DNA from: Cyanobacteriota bacterium
GTDB taxonomy: Bacteria; Cyanobacteriota; Cyanobacteriia; Leptolyngbyales; Leptolyngbyaceae
Length of the DNA stretch: 25,405 nt
Assembly (NCBI GenBank): GCA_027482985.1
Contig: JAIXVO010000080.1
Location: 1-25,405 of the forward strand
Direction: 5' to 3'
The notes beneath the pieces were generated by a model. That model ran no database searches. It saw only the letters and a program-made list of their open reading frames with translations, and was not told where the DNA came from. Of this stretch, positions 7,397-16,837 are shown piece after piece. The position numbers and the translations under genes were made by a program. The stretch's first letter is position 1, and every line of letters begins with the position of its first letter.

Positions 7397-8110
7397 TAGG
7401 ACAGTCCTCCGGGAACAAAGCAATATCAACACACAATTGTGAACTCACAGCATCTGAGCATCAAGAGTTCTCGTTCAGCAACCTCAGATTGCGCCAGACC
7501 CTACAGTTGACTCAGACCCAGGATGGATTGACAAAAGGCATCATAAAATAAAAAGCAATAAATGGCTATTCACACATAGATACTATCTAAAGCCTGCAAT
7601 TTATTTAAGTCAGTTTTGCGCAGTCAATTCGCAGTTAACTGGCTTAGTGATTCAATTAAGCCAGAATGATCAGTTAACGAGCGATTCCAGTCTGAAAAAA
7701 CAGACAAATTCTGCAATTAAACGATCTAAAAAAAATCTTTATTTCTTGCCTCTGTCACTATCCAGGAGGTCAGGTAGCGAGAGGACATTGCCTATCCGAT
7801 CGGTTGCTTGATCGACCGGAATCAGCCAACGCGCACAACCGCGTTCCCTACAAAAATGTTAACCCTAGAAAAACCAGAGGACACCCTATTCTTTTTCCGC
7901 AATTGTTGTAATCTATCAATGCTGGTGTTTAATTGCGATCGCTTTTCTCATTTGCGTGACTGTTTAAGTCGTTTAACTGACGATTTCGGTTACTGCAATG
8001 AATGACTCCGGTTGATGCAACGACATCCGGCATGGATAAAAGCACCGTCGCGATCGTCCCCATCATGGCATCCAGCCCCCCTCTCTGGTTCACTTCCCCT
8101 GCCTGAATTC
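7397..8110. other. AT-rich 714-bp divergent intergenic region
   Basis: This spacer separates the minus-strand block from the plus-strand signalling genes, so it should hold promoters for both directions. It is clearly more AT-rich than its surroundings around 7540-7750. It contains CACAATTGTG (7432-7441), the palindrome CAGTTAACTG (7632-7641) with a second CAGTTAAC at 7671-7678, CTGGCTTA (7639-7646) facing TAAGCCAG (7657-7664), and GTCTG-AAAAAA-CAGAC (7690-7705). The 65-codon frame at 7808-8005 starts with TTG and looks non-coding. No convincing -35/-10 pair for the HTH-ATPase gene was found. Confidence 0.5.
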
Positions 8111-9490
8111 ATGAATTCCAACCCTCCTCCTGCTGGCAAGCGAAAACGTGGAATTGCACTCACGGCAAATGGCTTACGACGCTTAAATCAGGCGATTCAG
8201 GCGGCAGAAGTGGCAGAACATGAGGGCAAACGGTTTACGGCAGAAGAACTGAGCCAACGAGTGGGCGTTTCCACCAGCACCCTCAGCCGCTTATGGACAT
8301 CCAAAGCAGGGGTCGATCGCCGCTCGCTCACCCTCCTGTTTAATGCCTTTAATCTCATCCTGCTGGAGAGTGATTGGCAACCCGTTGGGGATGAGGCAGA
8401 CATCCTAGGTCTGCCCCCCTGGGTCGAAACGGCATCCCTCAGAACCGCACCCAGCCCTTACCCCAGTGGTCCAGTGCCCCTCGATTCCGATCGCTACATT
8501 CATCGTCCCGGCATCGACGATCGCGCCTTGCAGGAAATTTTGCAACCCGGTTGTGTGATTCGGATTAAAGCTCCCAGCGGGTTTGGCAAAACGTCTTTGC
8601 TGTTGCGGCTGCTCCAACAGGCCAAACAACAGGGCTACCACACCGTGGCGATCGATCTGCAACAGGCGGATACTGAAACCTTGGGTCAGCCCCATGCCTT
8701 CTTGCGCTGGTTGTGTGTGGTGTTGTGTCACAAATTAACGTGTGGCATCAGTCTGGATCAATATTGGGATGAATTATTAGGCAGCAAGCTCAGCACGACT
8801 TTATACGTGCGAGAAGCGATTTTGGCGACATTGGAGCGCCCGCTGGTGCTGGTGTTTAATGAGGTCGAGCGGATCTTTGAACATCCTGAGACGGCCAAAA
8901 GTTTGCTGCCGCTCCTGCGATCGTGGCATGAGGAAGCCCAACATGATGAAGTCTGGCAACGGTTACGGCTGGTGGTCGCCTATTCCACCGATGCTTACCT
9001 GCCGCTGGATATTAATCAATCGCCGTTTAATGTGGGTCTGCCCCTCACCCTGCCGCCCCTCACCCGCGCCCAGGTCGAGACTCTCGCTCAAACTTATGCC
9101 GTCACCTGGAACGAGCCGGATGGCGATCGCTTGCTGGCGTTGCTGGATGGCAACCCCACCCTGATCAACCTGGCGCTCTACCATCTGCATCAGGGCATGG
9201 CCGTTGCCGATCTGTTGCGCTCCGCCGCTTCCTCCGAGGGCATTTATCGCAACCATTTACAGCGCTTACTGGCTCAACTGAACGCCAATCCGCACTGGCT
9301 GGAACAGATCAGACCCCTGGTACAGCCTGACGCGATCGCGGCAACCGATGCGACTCCCCGCATCCTGCTCGACCCCATTTTGGCGTATAAACTAGAGGGC
9401 ATGGGATTGATTCAACCCACGCCCCAGGGTTGGCAGTTGAGTTGTAAACTTTATCAGGCATACTTGCAGACCTACCTGTTCAACCCGTAG
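8111..9490 (+). CDS. Helix-turn-helix P-loop ATPase (AAA-like, STAND-type)
   Basis: A 459-residue cytoplasmic protein. Residues 10-33 (KRKRGIALTANGLRRLNQAI) and the helix-turn-helix at about 42-85 (FTAEELSQRVGVSTSTLSRLW) form the N-terminal module often found on cyanobacterial AAA-like proteins. The ATPase follows: Walker A PSGFGKTS with Lys160, and Walker B LVLVFNEVERIF near residues 246-257. The rest is alpha-helical, like the winged-helix end of STAND switches. ATG at 8111 is preferred over TTG 8012 or ATG 8015, because the family-like sequence starts there and the extra 32-33 residues look like translated spacer; no strong ribosome site settles it. The next gene begins 6 bases after the stop, so the two are co-transcribed. 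A nucleotide-dependent switch that binds DNA or recruits the partner is inference. Confidence 0.8.
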   Translation: MNSNPPPAGKRKRGIALTANGLRRLNQAIQAAEVAEHEGKRFTAEELSQRVGVSTSTLSRLWTSKAGVDRRSLTLLFNAFNLILLESDWQPVGDEADILGLPPWVETASLRTAPSPYPSGPVPLDSDRYIHRPGIDDRALQEILQPGCVIRIKAPSGFGKTSLLLRLLQQAKQQGYHTVAIDLQQADTETLGQPHAFLRWLCVVLCHKLTCGISLDQYWDELLGSKLSTTLYVREAILATLERPLVLVFNEVERIFEHPETAKSLLPLLRSWHEEAQHDEVWQRLRLVVAYSTDAYLPLDINQSPFNVGLPLTLPPLTRAQVETLAQTYAVTWNEPDGDRLLALLDGNPTLINLALYHLHQGMAVADLLRSAASSEGIYRNHLQRLLAQLNANPHWLEQIRPLVQPDAIAATDATPRILLDPILAYKLEGMGLIQPTPQGWQLSCKLYQAYLQTYLFNP

Positions 9491-9496
9491 CACCCT

Positions 9497-12400
9497 ATGT
9501 CCTCGTTTCGCTATAAAGTCGGTGGCTGTTTGCAGGCGGATGCGCCGACTTATGTGGTGCGGCAGGCAGACCGGGAACTGTACGAGGCATTGCAGGCGGG
9601 GGAATTTTGCTATGTGTTTAATGCACGGCAGATGGGGAAATCGTCCTTGTTGGTGCGGGTGAAGCAACAACTGCAAGCGGCGGGCGGGCAGTGTGCCTAT
9701 GTGGATATGACGCGCTTGGGCAGCGATCGCCTGACCCCAGAGCAGTGGTATCGCGGCATCATGGTGAGTTTGCTACAAAGTTTTCAATTACTGAGTCAAA
9801 TCAATTACCGGAAATGGTTCGATGACCATGCCGACTTACCGCCGATTCAGTGTTTAACGGTCTTTCTGGAAGAGATTCTATTGGTGCAATTTCCCACCCA
9901 ATCGATCTACATTTTGATTGATGAAATTGATAGTTTATTGAGTCTCGACTTTCCCGTCGATGATTTCTTTGCCTGGATTCGCTCTTGTTATAACCAGCGA
10001 TCGCATGATGCTCACTATCAACGCCTCAATATTGCTTTATTTGGTGTCACGACTCCGGCTGACCTGATTACCGATAAACAACGTACGCCCTTTAATATTG
10101 GTCAAGCCATCCATTTGAGTGGGTTTACGTCCGCCGAAGCGCAGCCCCTCCTGACCGGATTGGCAACCGTCGTGACCGATCCAGTGCCGATGCTGCAAAC
10201 GATTCTGGACTGGACTGGCGGACAACCGTTTCTCAGCCAAAAACTTTGTCAGCAGGTGATTCACACCGTCGCGCAGAGTGGGACTGCCCCGCTGCATCTG
10301 CCACCGGGAATGGACTCTTTTTGGATGGCAAGTTTGGTGAAAACGCAAGTGCTGGACAACTGGGAAGCACAGGATGAACCCGTTCATTTCCGCACCATCC
10401 GCGATCGCCTGTTTTGGCAGGAAAACCGAACCGGGAGACTGCTCGGCATTTATCAACAACTGCTCCAGGATGAAATCGTGCCGCTGGATGATAGTCGCGA
10501 ACAGATTGAACTCTTGCTCTCTGGTTTAGTCGTGCGGCAGGGCGATCAATTGGCGATCAAAAATCCCATCTATCGCCAAATCTTCAACCTCGATTGGGTG
10601 CATCAACAACTCAATTTATTGCGTCCTTATGCTCCAGTCATTAATCGCTGGCTGGCGGCTCAACGCCAGGATCAGTCCGCTCTGTTGCGCGACCAATCGC
10701 TGCTGGATGCCCAATTGTGGGCACAAGATAAAAGCCTGAGTGACGTGGACTATCATTTTTTTGCGGCCAGTCAGGAGGCGGAACGGCAACGCATTCAACA
10801 CCAACTGGAGGTTCAGCAGGAGAGCGAACGGTTCTTTCGCCAACTCGCTGAAGCGGTGCCCCAAATTGTGTGGATTGCGGAGCCAGATGGCACCCTGTCC
10901 TACACCAATCAACAGGTGAGTGATTCCCTGGGGCGATCGCGGAGTGAGATGACCGCCTGGAAATGGGTGGATGTGATGCACCCGGATGATCTGCCGGAGA
11001 GTTTGACGGCGTGGCAAATCGCCAGGGAACAGGGTGAACCCTACGAAATGCAAGTGCGGATGCAAACGGCGGATGGCACCTATCGCTGGTTCCTGAACCG
11101 AGCCATGCCGATTCGCGAGGCCAGTGGGCAGGTGGTGAAGTGGTTTGGCACCAGCACTGATCTGGAAACCTTGAAGCGGGAGGAAGAAGTTAAACGCCTC
11201 CAGGAAGTGGAAAAACGGCTGCACCAGGAACAACGCGCCAGTCGGTTGCAAAAATGGCTGTTGGGCACCATGAGTGTGGGATTTTTGTTGGCGAGTGGGT
11301 TGGGACTTTATGCCCTGATGCAGCAACGGCAGGCCAATGTGCGCGAAGTAGAAGCGATCGCCAACACCTCCGAAGCCCAATTTGTGGCAGGCAATCGGCT
11401 GGATGCGCTGGTGTCAGCAATCCAAGCCCACAAACGATTACAGCAAATTCAACCGCTGCCCACTGAAGTGGCGACGCAGGTTCAGCGGGAGTTAAATCGA
11501 GCCGCTTTTCAGGTGGTGGAACGGAATCGGCTCAATGGGCGGAAAGGTCGCGTGTTGGGGTTGGCTGTGAGTGCGGATGGGGAACGGATTGCCTCTGCCC
11601 ATCAACAAGCCACGATTTTTGTGTGGAGTGCCGATGGCAAATTGCTCCATACCCTCAAGGGGCATCAGGGGGATGTGGTGGATGTCGAATTTAGTCCGGA
11701 TGGGCAAACGCTGGTTTCCTGCGGACGCGATGGCACTGTCCGGATTTGGAGTCGAGAGGGTCAGCCGTTAAGGACGATCGCCGCCCATTCTAAACGTGTC
11801 TCGACGATCGCCATCAGCCCTGATGGGCAATGGATTGCTTCCGCTGGCGAAAACCAGCAAATCAAACTCTGGAATTTTCAAGGCCAACTGATGCGCACGT
11901 TGACGGGACATCAGGGGTTCATCTGGGATGTCAAGTTCAGTCCCGATGGGCAAACGATCGCCTCTGCCAGTTGGGACAACACCGTCCGCCTCTGGCAGTT
12001 GGATGGCACCCTCAGGCGCACGTTCAAAAATCCGCTACCCGCTAAAGATGGGGGCAATCGGTTGGTGAGTGTGGCTTTCAGTCCCGATGGGCAAACTCTG
12101 GTGGCCGGCGATTGGCGCGGCAGTTTGTTCTGGTGGCAGATGGACGGCACGCTGTTACACACGGCTGTCGAACACCGAAATGCGATCGTCACCCTGGCCT
12201 TTAGTCCCGATGGGGAAACGCTCGTTTCCGGCAGTTGGGATGACACGATCAAATTTTGGACGCGCGATCACGCTGTCACCCGCACCCTAGAAGCCCATCC
12301 CAATGGTGTTTGGGACTTGGCATTGAGCCACAACGGGCAGACGCTCATCTCCAGTGGGGAAGACAAATTAGTGCGGGTGTGGCAACTTGCGCCCGACCTG

Positions 12401-13411
12401 ACCACCATCCTGCGGGGACATCAGGCTTCCGTCTGGGCTGTCACCGTCACCCCTAATGGGAATACCATCGTGTCCTCCAGTTCCGACGGTAGTATCAAGC
12501 TCTGGAATCGGGACGGGCAGTTACAACAAACTGTGGCACTGGATCAGGGTGAAATCTGGACCGTGGATGTGCATCCTACGGGAGCGGCGATCGCGGCTGG
12601 CAGTGCCGATGGGTTCCTGAATCTGCTGACACCGCAGGGCAAACGGCGCTTGGCGATCAAGGCGGATGCGGCGGCGATCTTTGATGTGTCGTTCAATCCC
12701 ACCGGAGCCGAAATCGTCTCTGTGAGTTGGAATGGCGCTACCAAACTATGGCATCGGAACGGCAAATTGAGGCAAGTGCTGGAAAAAAATCCCGATCGCC
12801 TGAATGCTGGGGCTTTTAGTCCTGATAATCAATGGTTAGCAGTGGGTGGGCGGGATGCGATCGTGCGGCTGTGGCGACGCAATGCGCAGGGGCAATTCCC
12901 CACTCAACCCCAACTCCGATTGGCAGGACATGCCGATAATGTTTGGGATGTGGCGTTTAGTCCCGATAGTTCAATGGTGGCGACTGCGAGTGAAGACATG
13001 ACGATCAAGCTCTGGTCGCTCGAAGGTAAACTCCTCCGCACGTTATCCGGCCACAAAGATCGGGTGAATGCGGTGATTTTTATCCCGCCGAATTCTGGAC
13101 TCCCGCCGGAGTGGGGCACTGTAATCGCCTCCGCCAGTTGGGATCGCACCATCAAACTGTGGAAACAGGATGGCACGCTGCTGGCGACCCTGGAAGGACA
13201 CGAAAAGCGAGCCTTAGATGTGGCCTTTGCCCCTGCCGCTGCTGGGCGATCGCCGCTTCTGGTATCCGGCGGGTTGGATGATGTCGTGATTCTCTGGTCA
13301 CTCAATCAAGTGCTTGATGAAAACCAAATTTTGCAGTCCAGTTGTCATTGGATTCGTAACTATTTACAAACCAATTCTGACTTCAAAGCACAGCCAGCGA
13401 TTTGCCCATAA
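9497..13411 (+). CDS. AAA-like ATPase / PAS / transmembrane / WD40 signalling protein
   Basis: A 1304-residue multidomain protein. Residues 1-370 are an AAA-like (PF14516-type) ATPase: [15 protein letters not shown] start, Walker [10 protein letters not shown] with Lys48, and Walker [10 protein letters not shown] with Asp142 and Glu143. At about 380-430 is the helical segment with [18 protein letters not shown] that usually follows this ATPase in cyanobacteria. A PAS domain with its PAC end spans about 440-562 ([15 protein letters not shown], then [11 protein letters not shown] and WFGTSTDLE). A coiled coil and one membrane helix ([21 protein letters not shown], about 587-607) follow, then 14 WD40 blades from about 678 to 1270, enough for two seven-bladed propellers. 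The C-terminal [10 protein letters not shown] tail is typical of this group. The PAS would sense a ligand or redox state on the ATPase side, and the propellers would bind partners. The gene is coupled to the HTH-ATPase gene six bases upstream. Confidence 0.88.
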   Translation: MSSFRYKVGGCLQADAPTYVVRQADRELYEALQAGEFCYVFNARQMGKSSLLVRVKQQLQAAGGQCAYVDMTRLGSDRLTPEQWYRGIMVSLLQSFQLLSQINYRKWFDDHADLPPIQCLTVFLEEILLVQFPTQSIYILIDEIDSLLSLDFPVDDFFAWIRSCYNQRSHDAHYQRLNIALFGVTTPADLITDKQRTPFNIGQAIHLSGFTSAEAQPLLTGLATVVTDPVPMLQTILDWTGGQPFLSQKLCQQVIHTVAQSGTAPLHLPPGMDSFWMASLVKTQVLDNWEAQDEPVHFRTIRDRLFWQENRTGRLLGIYQQLLQDEIVPLDDSREQIELLLSGLVVRQGDQLAIKNPIYRQIFNLDWVHQQLNLLRPYAPVINRWLAAQRQDQSALLRDQSLLDAQLWAQDKSLSDVDYHFFAASQEAERQRIQHQLEVQQESERFFRQLAEAVPQIVWIAEPDGTLSYTNQQVSDSLGRSRSEMTAWKWVDVMHPDDLPESLTAWQIAREQGEPYEMQVRMQTADGTYRWFLNRAMPIREASGQVVKWFGTSTDLETLKREEEVKRLQEVEKRLHQEQRASRLQKWLLGTMSVGFLLASGLGLYALMQQRQANVREVEAIANTSEAQFVAGNRLDALVSAIQAHKRLQQIQPLPTEVATQVQRELNRAAFQVVERNRLNGRKGRVLGLAVSADGERIASAHQQATIFVWSADGKLLHTLKGHQGDVVDVEFSPDGQTLVSCGRDGTVRIWSREGQPLRTIAAHSKRVSTIAISPDGQWIASAGENQQIKLWNFQGQLMRTLTGHQGFIWDVKFSPDGQTIASASWDNTVRLWQLDGTLRRTFKNPLPAKDGGNRLVSVAFSPDGQTLVAGDWRGSLFWWQMDGTLLHTAVEHRNAIVTLAFSPDGETLVSGSWDDTIKFWTRDHAVTRTLEAHPNGVWDLALSHNGQTLISSGEDKLVRVWQLAPDLTTILRGHQASVWAVTVTPNGNTIVSSSSDGSIKLWNRDGQLQQTVALDQGEIWTVDVHPTGAAIAAGSADGFLNLLTPQGKRRLAIKADAAAIFDVSFNPTGAEIVSVSWNGATKLWHRNGKLRQVLEKNPDRLNAGAFSPDNQWLAVGGRDAIVRLWRRNAQGQFPTQPQLRLAGHADNVWDVAFSPDSSMVATASEDMTIKLWSLEGKLLRTLSGHKDRVNAVIFIPPNSGLPPEWGTVIASASWDRTIKLWKQDGTLLATLEGHEKRALDVAFAPAAAGRSPLLVSGGLDDVVILWSLNQVLDENQILQSSCHWIRNYLQTNSDFKAQPAICP

Positions 13412-13448
13412 TGCGGGCCTGCACGAACCGCCATCTGGGAAGCGCAGC

Positions 13449-13460
13449 ACCCGATCGGGT
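13449..13460. repeat. 12-bp palindrome after the WD40 gene
   Basis: ACCCGATCGGGT is self-complementary, and flanking CGCA/TGCG can extend it into an imperfect hairpin at about 13443-13467, 32 bases after the stop. No T-run follows, so it is at best a weak terminator or a processing hairpin in the gap before the kinase gene. Confidence 0.3.
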
Positions 13461-13535
13461 TGTTGCGATACGGAAGCAGTCGCGTCATTTGAGCCGACTT
13501 CACAAGATTTACACATTTTCTGCTTAGGGTAAGAG

Positions 13536-13565
13536 ATGAAACCCCTCGCCCATGATGACGCATGA
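13536..13565 (+). CDS. Possible nine-codon leader ORF of the histidine kinase
   Basis: An ATG preceded by AGGGTAAGAG opens a tiny frame (MKPLAHDDA) whose TGA overlaps the kinase ATG as ATGA at 13562. This arrangement could couple translation of the kinase, which has no good ribosome site of its own. There is no evidence beyond this arrangement. Confidence 0.2.
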   Translation: MKPLAHDDA

Positions 13566-15181
13566 AGATGACCGACACACTGACGCCGCTCAACCGCCTG
13601 GACTACCCCCCCCCGACCTGCCCCCTGACGCTGCCAGCCGATCGCGATCAGGTGGCAGCAATGTTGGCGCTGACGGAAGGGCAAAATCAGGTGTTGGAAC
13701 TGATTGCCCAGGGCGAACCGCTGTCTCTGATTCTGGAAACCTTAGCGCGGTTGATTGAAACCCAGGCGGCAGAACCCACCTTCTGTTCTTTCTTGTTAAT
13801 GGATGCAGATGGGCAACGACTACTGCATGGGGCAGCACCGAGTTTGCCAGTAGCTTACAGTCGCTTGATTGATGGGATTCAGATTGGGCCAGCCGTGGGG
13901 TCTTGTGGCACAGCAGCGTACCGGGTGGCCTCGGTGATTGTGGAAGACATCAGTCTTGATCCCCTGTGGGCCGATTTTCGGGAGTTAGCCTTGAGTTACG
14001 GGCTGCGGGCGTGTTGGTCAACCCCGATTCTAGCGTGCGATGGGCGGGTGTTGGCGACGTTTGCCATGTATCATCCCTTTCCCTACATGCCTGTGCCCCA
14101 CGATCGCGAATTGCTGGTAAAAGCCACCTATCTGGCGCGGATTGCGATCGAGCGGCACCAAACGGAAACGGCGTTGAAGCAAGCGAATGATTCCCTGGAA
14201 CAGCAGGTGGCGCAACGGACGCAGGAATTGCAACAGGCGATCGCGCTGATGGAAGAACAGATGCAGGAGCGGCAACAGGCGGAACTTCAACTGCGACAGA
14301 AGGCGCAAGAAGTGGAGGAGACGTTGCAAGAACTGCGGCAAGCGCAAAGTCGGATGATTCAGAGTGAGAAGATGTCGTCGCTGGGGCAGTTGGTGGCAGG
14401 GGTTGCCCATGAAATTAATAATCCCGTCAGTTTTATTTACAGCAACCTTGGCCCTGCTCGCTGCTACATTCAGGATTTGTTTGAGCTGCTGCGGCAATAC
14501 GAAGTGCACTACACCCACACTTCGCCAGCAGTGGAGGAAACTCTGGAGGCGATCGATTATGAGTTTCTTAAAGAAGACTTGATGAAACTCCTGGCATCGA
14601 TGCAACTGGGTGCCGATCGCATCAAGCAAATTGTGCTGTCCCTTCGCACCTTCTCGCGCATGGATGAAGCGGAATTTAAGGCGGTGGATTTACACGCCAA
14701 TCTGGATAGCACCCTGACGATTCTGGAACATCGACTCAAGGCGCAACCGCGACAGGCTGCGATCACCGTGGTCAAGGAGTATGGTGAGTTGCCCCTGGTG
14801 GAATGTTACGCCGGACAGTTGAACCAGGTGTTTATGAATCTGTTGGGGAATGCGATCGATGCCGTAGAAGCACGCCGACTGGCAGACGATCTCACTGAGC
14901 CACCCGCAATTCGGATTACGACCAGCCAGCGCGATCGCGATCACGTCACGATTAGCATTCACGATAATGGCACCGGCATTCCAGCAGCCCTCCAGTCGCG
15001 GTTATTTGATCCCTTCTTCACGACGAAACCCGTCGGCAGTGGCACCGGGATGGGCTTATCGATCAGCTATCAAATTGTCACAGAGCGGCATCATGGCACG
15101 CTTCAGTGTGAGTCGGCTCCGGGGGCAGGTAGTACGTTTGTGGTGACGATTCCAGTGACGCAACCCGACATGGCGACTTGA
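13562..15181 (+). CDS. GAF-domain sensor histidine kinase
   Basis: A 539-residue cytoplasmic kinase with no membrane helix. Residues about 45-200 form a GAF domain (LELIAQGEPLSLILETLARLIE, then IGPAVGSCGTAAYR and LRACWSTPI), which binds small ligands or a chromophore. A coiled coil covers about 205-270. The phosphoacceptor helix has the H-box LVAGVAHEINNPVSF with His283. The catalytic domain has the N-box NQVFMNLLGNAIDA, the G1 box DNGTGIP, and FDPFFTTKPVGSGTGMGLSIS. The kinase is therefore complete and should phosphorylate itself and a response regulator, which is not in the window. A run of nine C (13606-13614) falls in codons 15-18. It lies 150 bases after the AAA/PAS/WD40 gene on the same strand, so shared transcription is possible. 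The start could also be ATG 13568. Confidence 0.9.
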   Translation: MKMTDTLTPLNRLDYPPPTCPLTLPADRDQVAAMLALTEGQNQVLELIAQGEPLSLILETLARLIETQAAEPTFCSFLLMDADGQRLLHGAAPSLPVAYSRLIDGIQIGPAVGSCGTAAYRVASVIVEDISLDPLWADFRELALSYGLRACWSTPILACDGRVLATFAMYHPFPYMPVPHDRELLVKATYLARIAIERHQTETALKQANDSLEQQVAQRTQELQQAIALMEEQMQERQQAELQLRQKAQEVEETLQELRQAQSRMIQSEKMSSLGQLVAGVAHEINNPVSFIYSNLGPARCYIQDLFELLRQYEVHYTHTSPAVEETLEAIDYEFLKEDLMKLLASMQLGADRIKQIVLSLRTFSRMDEAEFKAVDLHANLDSTLTILEHRLKAQPRQAAITVVKEYGELPLVECYAGQLNQVFMNLLGNAIDAVEARRLADDLTEPPAIRITTSQRDRDHVTISIHDNGTGIPAALQSRLFDPFFTTKPVGSGTGMGLSISYQIVTERHHGTLQCESAPGAGSTFVVTIPVTQPDMAT

Positions 15182-15218
15182 GCGCATTGCTGAACCCTGG
15201 AATGAAGCCTCCGACCCG

Positions 15219-15252
15219 CCCTCACCCTGGGGAGAAGGGTTGGGGATGAGGG
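15219..15252. repeat. Imperfect CCCTCA...TGAGGG interspersed repeat
   Basis: A 34-base unit begins CCCTCACCCTGGGG and ends GGGGATGAGGG, 37 bases after the kinase stop. Its ends are inverted copies, so it can fold. Similar CCCTCACCC/GGGTGAGGG sequences are common dispersed repeats in cyanobacterial and other bacterial genomes. It may help end kinase transcripts. Confidence 0.5.
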
Positions 15253-15438
15253 CAATGCATCTCGCGAGGCAGCAACACCGACTTGAGCACGGCAAAGATG
15301 AGCGGGATTCCCCTATTCATGAAGTAACGTTAAGCACTAGAATGTTTTTCTTGTGGGGAGTTGTTGGCAAATCTCGTTTTTCTGGAGACTGGGTAACAGC
15401 CCTCACACTTGTTTGTTACCTTTCAGCACCTCGACAAC

Positions 15439-16497
15439 GTGACCTCAAACTTACTTTCTCGTCCGATTTCGCGTGAAACCCTGCCGTTCACGCTGCAAGA
15501 TGTCCGTGCGGCGATTCCCGCCCATTGTTTTCAGTCCAATCTCTGGCGATCGCTGTCTTATCTATTCCTGGATTTTGGCATCGTCGCAGGTTTGTATTGG
15601 TTGGCGGCTCGCATTGACCAAGCCTGGTTTTTTCCCATTTTCTGGGTGCTCCAAGGCACCATGTTCTGGGCTTTATTTGTGGTTGGGCATGATTGCGGAC
15701 ATGGTTCCTTCTCCCGCTATCGCTGGCTGAATCACTTCCTGGGTCACATTTGTCATACGCCGATCCTGGTGCCCTTCCACGGTTGGCGGATCAGCCACCG
15801 CACCCACCATACCAACACGGGCAATATTGACACGGATGAAAGCTGGTATCCCGTGACCGAATCTCAGTATCAAGAGATGGGCTGGTCGGAGAAACTAGCA
15901 CGCTTTCACCTGATTCTGTTTGTCTACCCGCTTTACCTGTTTCGGCGATCGCCCGGGAAACAAGGCTCTCACTTCCTACCGGAAAGCCCTTTATTTCGTC
16001 CCCACGAAAAATGGCAAGTGTTGACCAGTACGATCTGTTGTGCGTTGATGGTGGGTCTATTGGCGGCGATCGGTTGGCAGTATGGGTTGGGCTTTTTGAC
16101 GAAGTACTACCTGGTGCCCTATGTGATTTTCGTCATGTGGCTGGATCTGGTGACATTCTTGCATCACACGGATGAGGAAATTCCCTGGTATCGCGGGAAA
16201 GATTGGTACTTCCTGAAAGGGGCGCTCTCGACCATCGATCGCAGTTATGGGATCGTGAATCCGATTCATCACAATATCGGCACCCACGTCGCGCACCACA
16301 TTTTCATCACGATTCCCCACTACCACCTGCTGGAAGCGACCGCCGCGATTAAACCCGTTTTGGGCGAGTACTACCACGAGTCGCGGGAAACCATTTGGAA
16401 ATCCCTCTGGCGCTCCTACCGCAGTTGTTACTTTGTCCCGGATCAGGGCAGCAAGGTCTATTACCAGGCTCCCTCAGACCAGACAACAAAACGGTAG
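15439..16497 (+). CDS. desB: Omega-3 (delta-15) acyl-lipid fatty acid desaturase
   Basis: A 352-residue membrane desaturase. It introduces the omega-3 double bond into fatty acids bound to membrane lipids, using ferredoxin as electron donor, and belongs to the cold-acclimation set of cyanobacteria. The three histidine boxes are present: HDCGH (His84-88), HRTHH (120-124) and HVAHH (283-287). The surroundings ILVPFHGWRISHRTHH, GNIDTDESWYPV, LFRRSP and WYRGKDWYFLKGALSTIDR are those of DesB rather than the delta-12 enzyme DesA. Four or so hydrophobic helices lie between the boxes. No ATG exists near the N-terminus: GTG at 15439 gives a DesB-like length, while TTG at 15409 would add ten residues. 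Neither has a strong ribosome site. The neighbouring genes are not lipid genes, so it is probably transcribed alone. Confidence 0.92.
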   Translation: MTSNLLSRPISRETLPFTLQDVRAAIPAHCFQSNLWRSLSYLFLDFGIVAGLYWLAARIDQAWFFPIFWVLQGTMFWALFVVGHDCGHGSFSRYRWLNHFLGHICHTPILVPFHGWRISHRTHHTNTGNIDTDESWYPVTESQYQEMGWSEKLARFHLILFVYPLYLFRRSPGKQGSHFLPESPLFRPHEKWQVLTSTICCALMVGLLAAIGWQYGLGFLTKYYLVPYVIFVMWLDLVTFLHHTDEEIPWYRGKDWYFLKGALSTIDRSYGIVNPIHHNIGTHVAHHIFITIPHYHLLEATAAIKPVLGEYYHESRETIWKSLWRSYRSCYFVPDQGSKVYYQAPSDQTTKR

Positions 16498-16837
16498 ATA
16501 CTCCATTTTCGTAGGTTGGGTTAGCGCCAGCGTAACCCAACAAAACCCAGACTCCTGTTGGGTTTCACGATGTTCAACCCAACCTACAAAAAAGCTCAAA
16601 TCGTCCCATCAGAGATTTCGGCGGCGATCGCGGGTCTGGGCAGGGTGGGTTTTGGCAAGGGTTGAACTTGGCGATTCAAGATGATCGGCGAAACCCGCCT
16701 CTCCGCCAAAGTTTGGGATGACTGGATCGCCCCCATCGCCCAAAAAATAATTGAGTTTTGTTGCAACCCATCGCACGGACAGACAACCGGGAAGGCTGTG
16801 GCTAAAATAATCAGCACTGCCGCCCAAGAGTTGATGG
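16498..16837. other. 340-bp spacer between desB and the giant TPR gene
   Basis: The first part holds a palindromic repeat (16511-16587). The remainder contains HIP1 and GC-rich sequence and a 74-codon frame beginning at ATG 16681 that runs 68 bases into the next gene. That frame reads moderately protein-like (KVWDDWIAPIAQKIIEF) but matches nothing I recognise. AAGAG lies near the start of the TPR gene as a weak ribosome site. No clear promoter was seen. Confidence 0.45.
16511..16587. mobile_element. 77-bp MITE-like palindromic repeat
   Basis: The ends GTAGGTTGGGTT (16511-16522) and AACCCAACCTAC (16576-16587) are perfect 12-bp inverted repeats. Inside are further inverted copies (GTTGGGTTAGCG with CGTAACCCAAC, and AACCCAACA with TGTTGGGTT). 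Elements with GTAGGTTGGGTT ends are widely dispersed in cyanobacterial genomes and behave like non-autonomous miniature elements. It carries no gene and lies 14 bases after desB, where it may act as an RNA hairpin at the 3' end. Confidence 0.65.

Noticed and set aside
7528..7555. TTGACA as a second plus-strand promoter
   Set aside because: No acceptable -10 hexamer at 16-18 bases; only A-rich sequence follows, and the next gene starts more than 500 bases away.
7808..8005. 65-codon plus-strand frame before the HTH-ATPase gene
   Set aside because: It starts with TTG, has no ribosome site, lies in AT-rich spacer, and its sequence shows no domain or membrane pattern.
8012..8110. Longer N-terminus for the HTH-ATPase
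   Set aside because: The 32-33 extra residues are Pro/Ser-rich and unlike the family start; KRKRGIALTANGL follows ATG 8111 as expected. Not fully excluded, since neither start has a strong ribosome site.
10616..11380. 254-codon minus-strand frame opposite the WD40 protein gene
   Set aside because: It lies opposite the PAS and membrane-helix region, which is clearly coding on the plus strand. No family features are present.
13552..13758. Alternative frame through the start of the histidine kinase
   Set aside because: It loses the GAF domain and stops after 68 codons; it is relevant only as the frame that would join the kinase if the C-run slipped.
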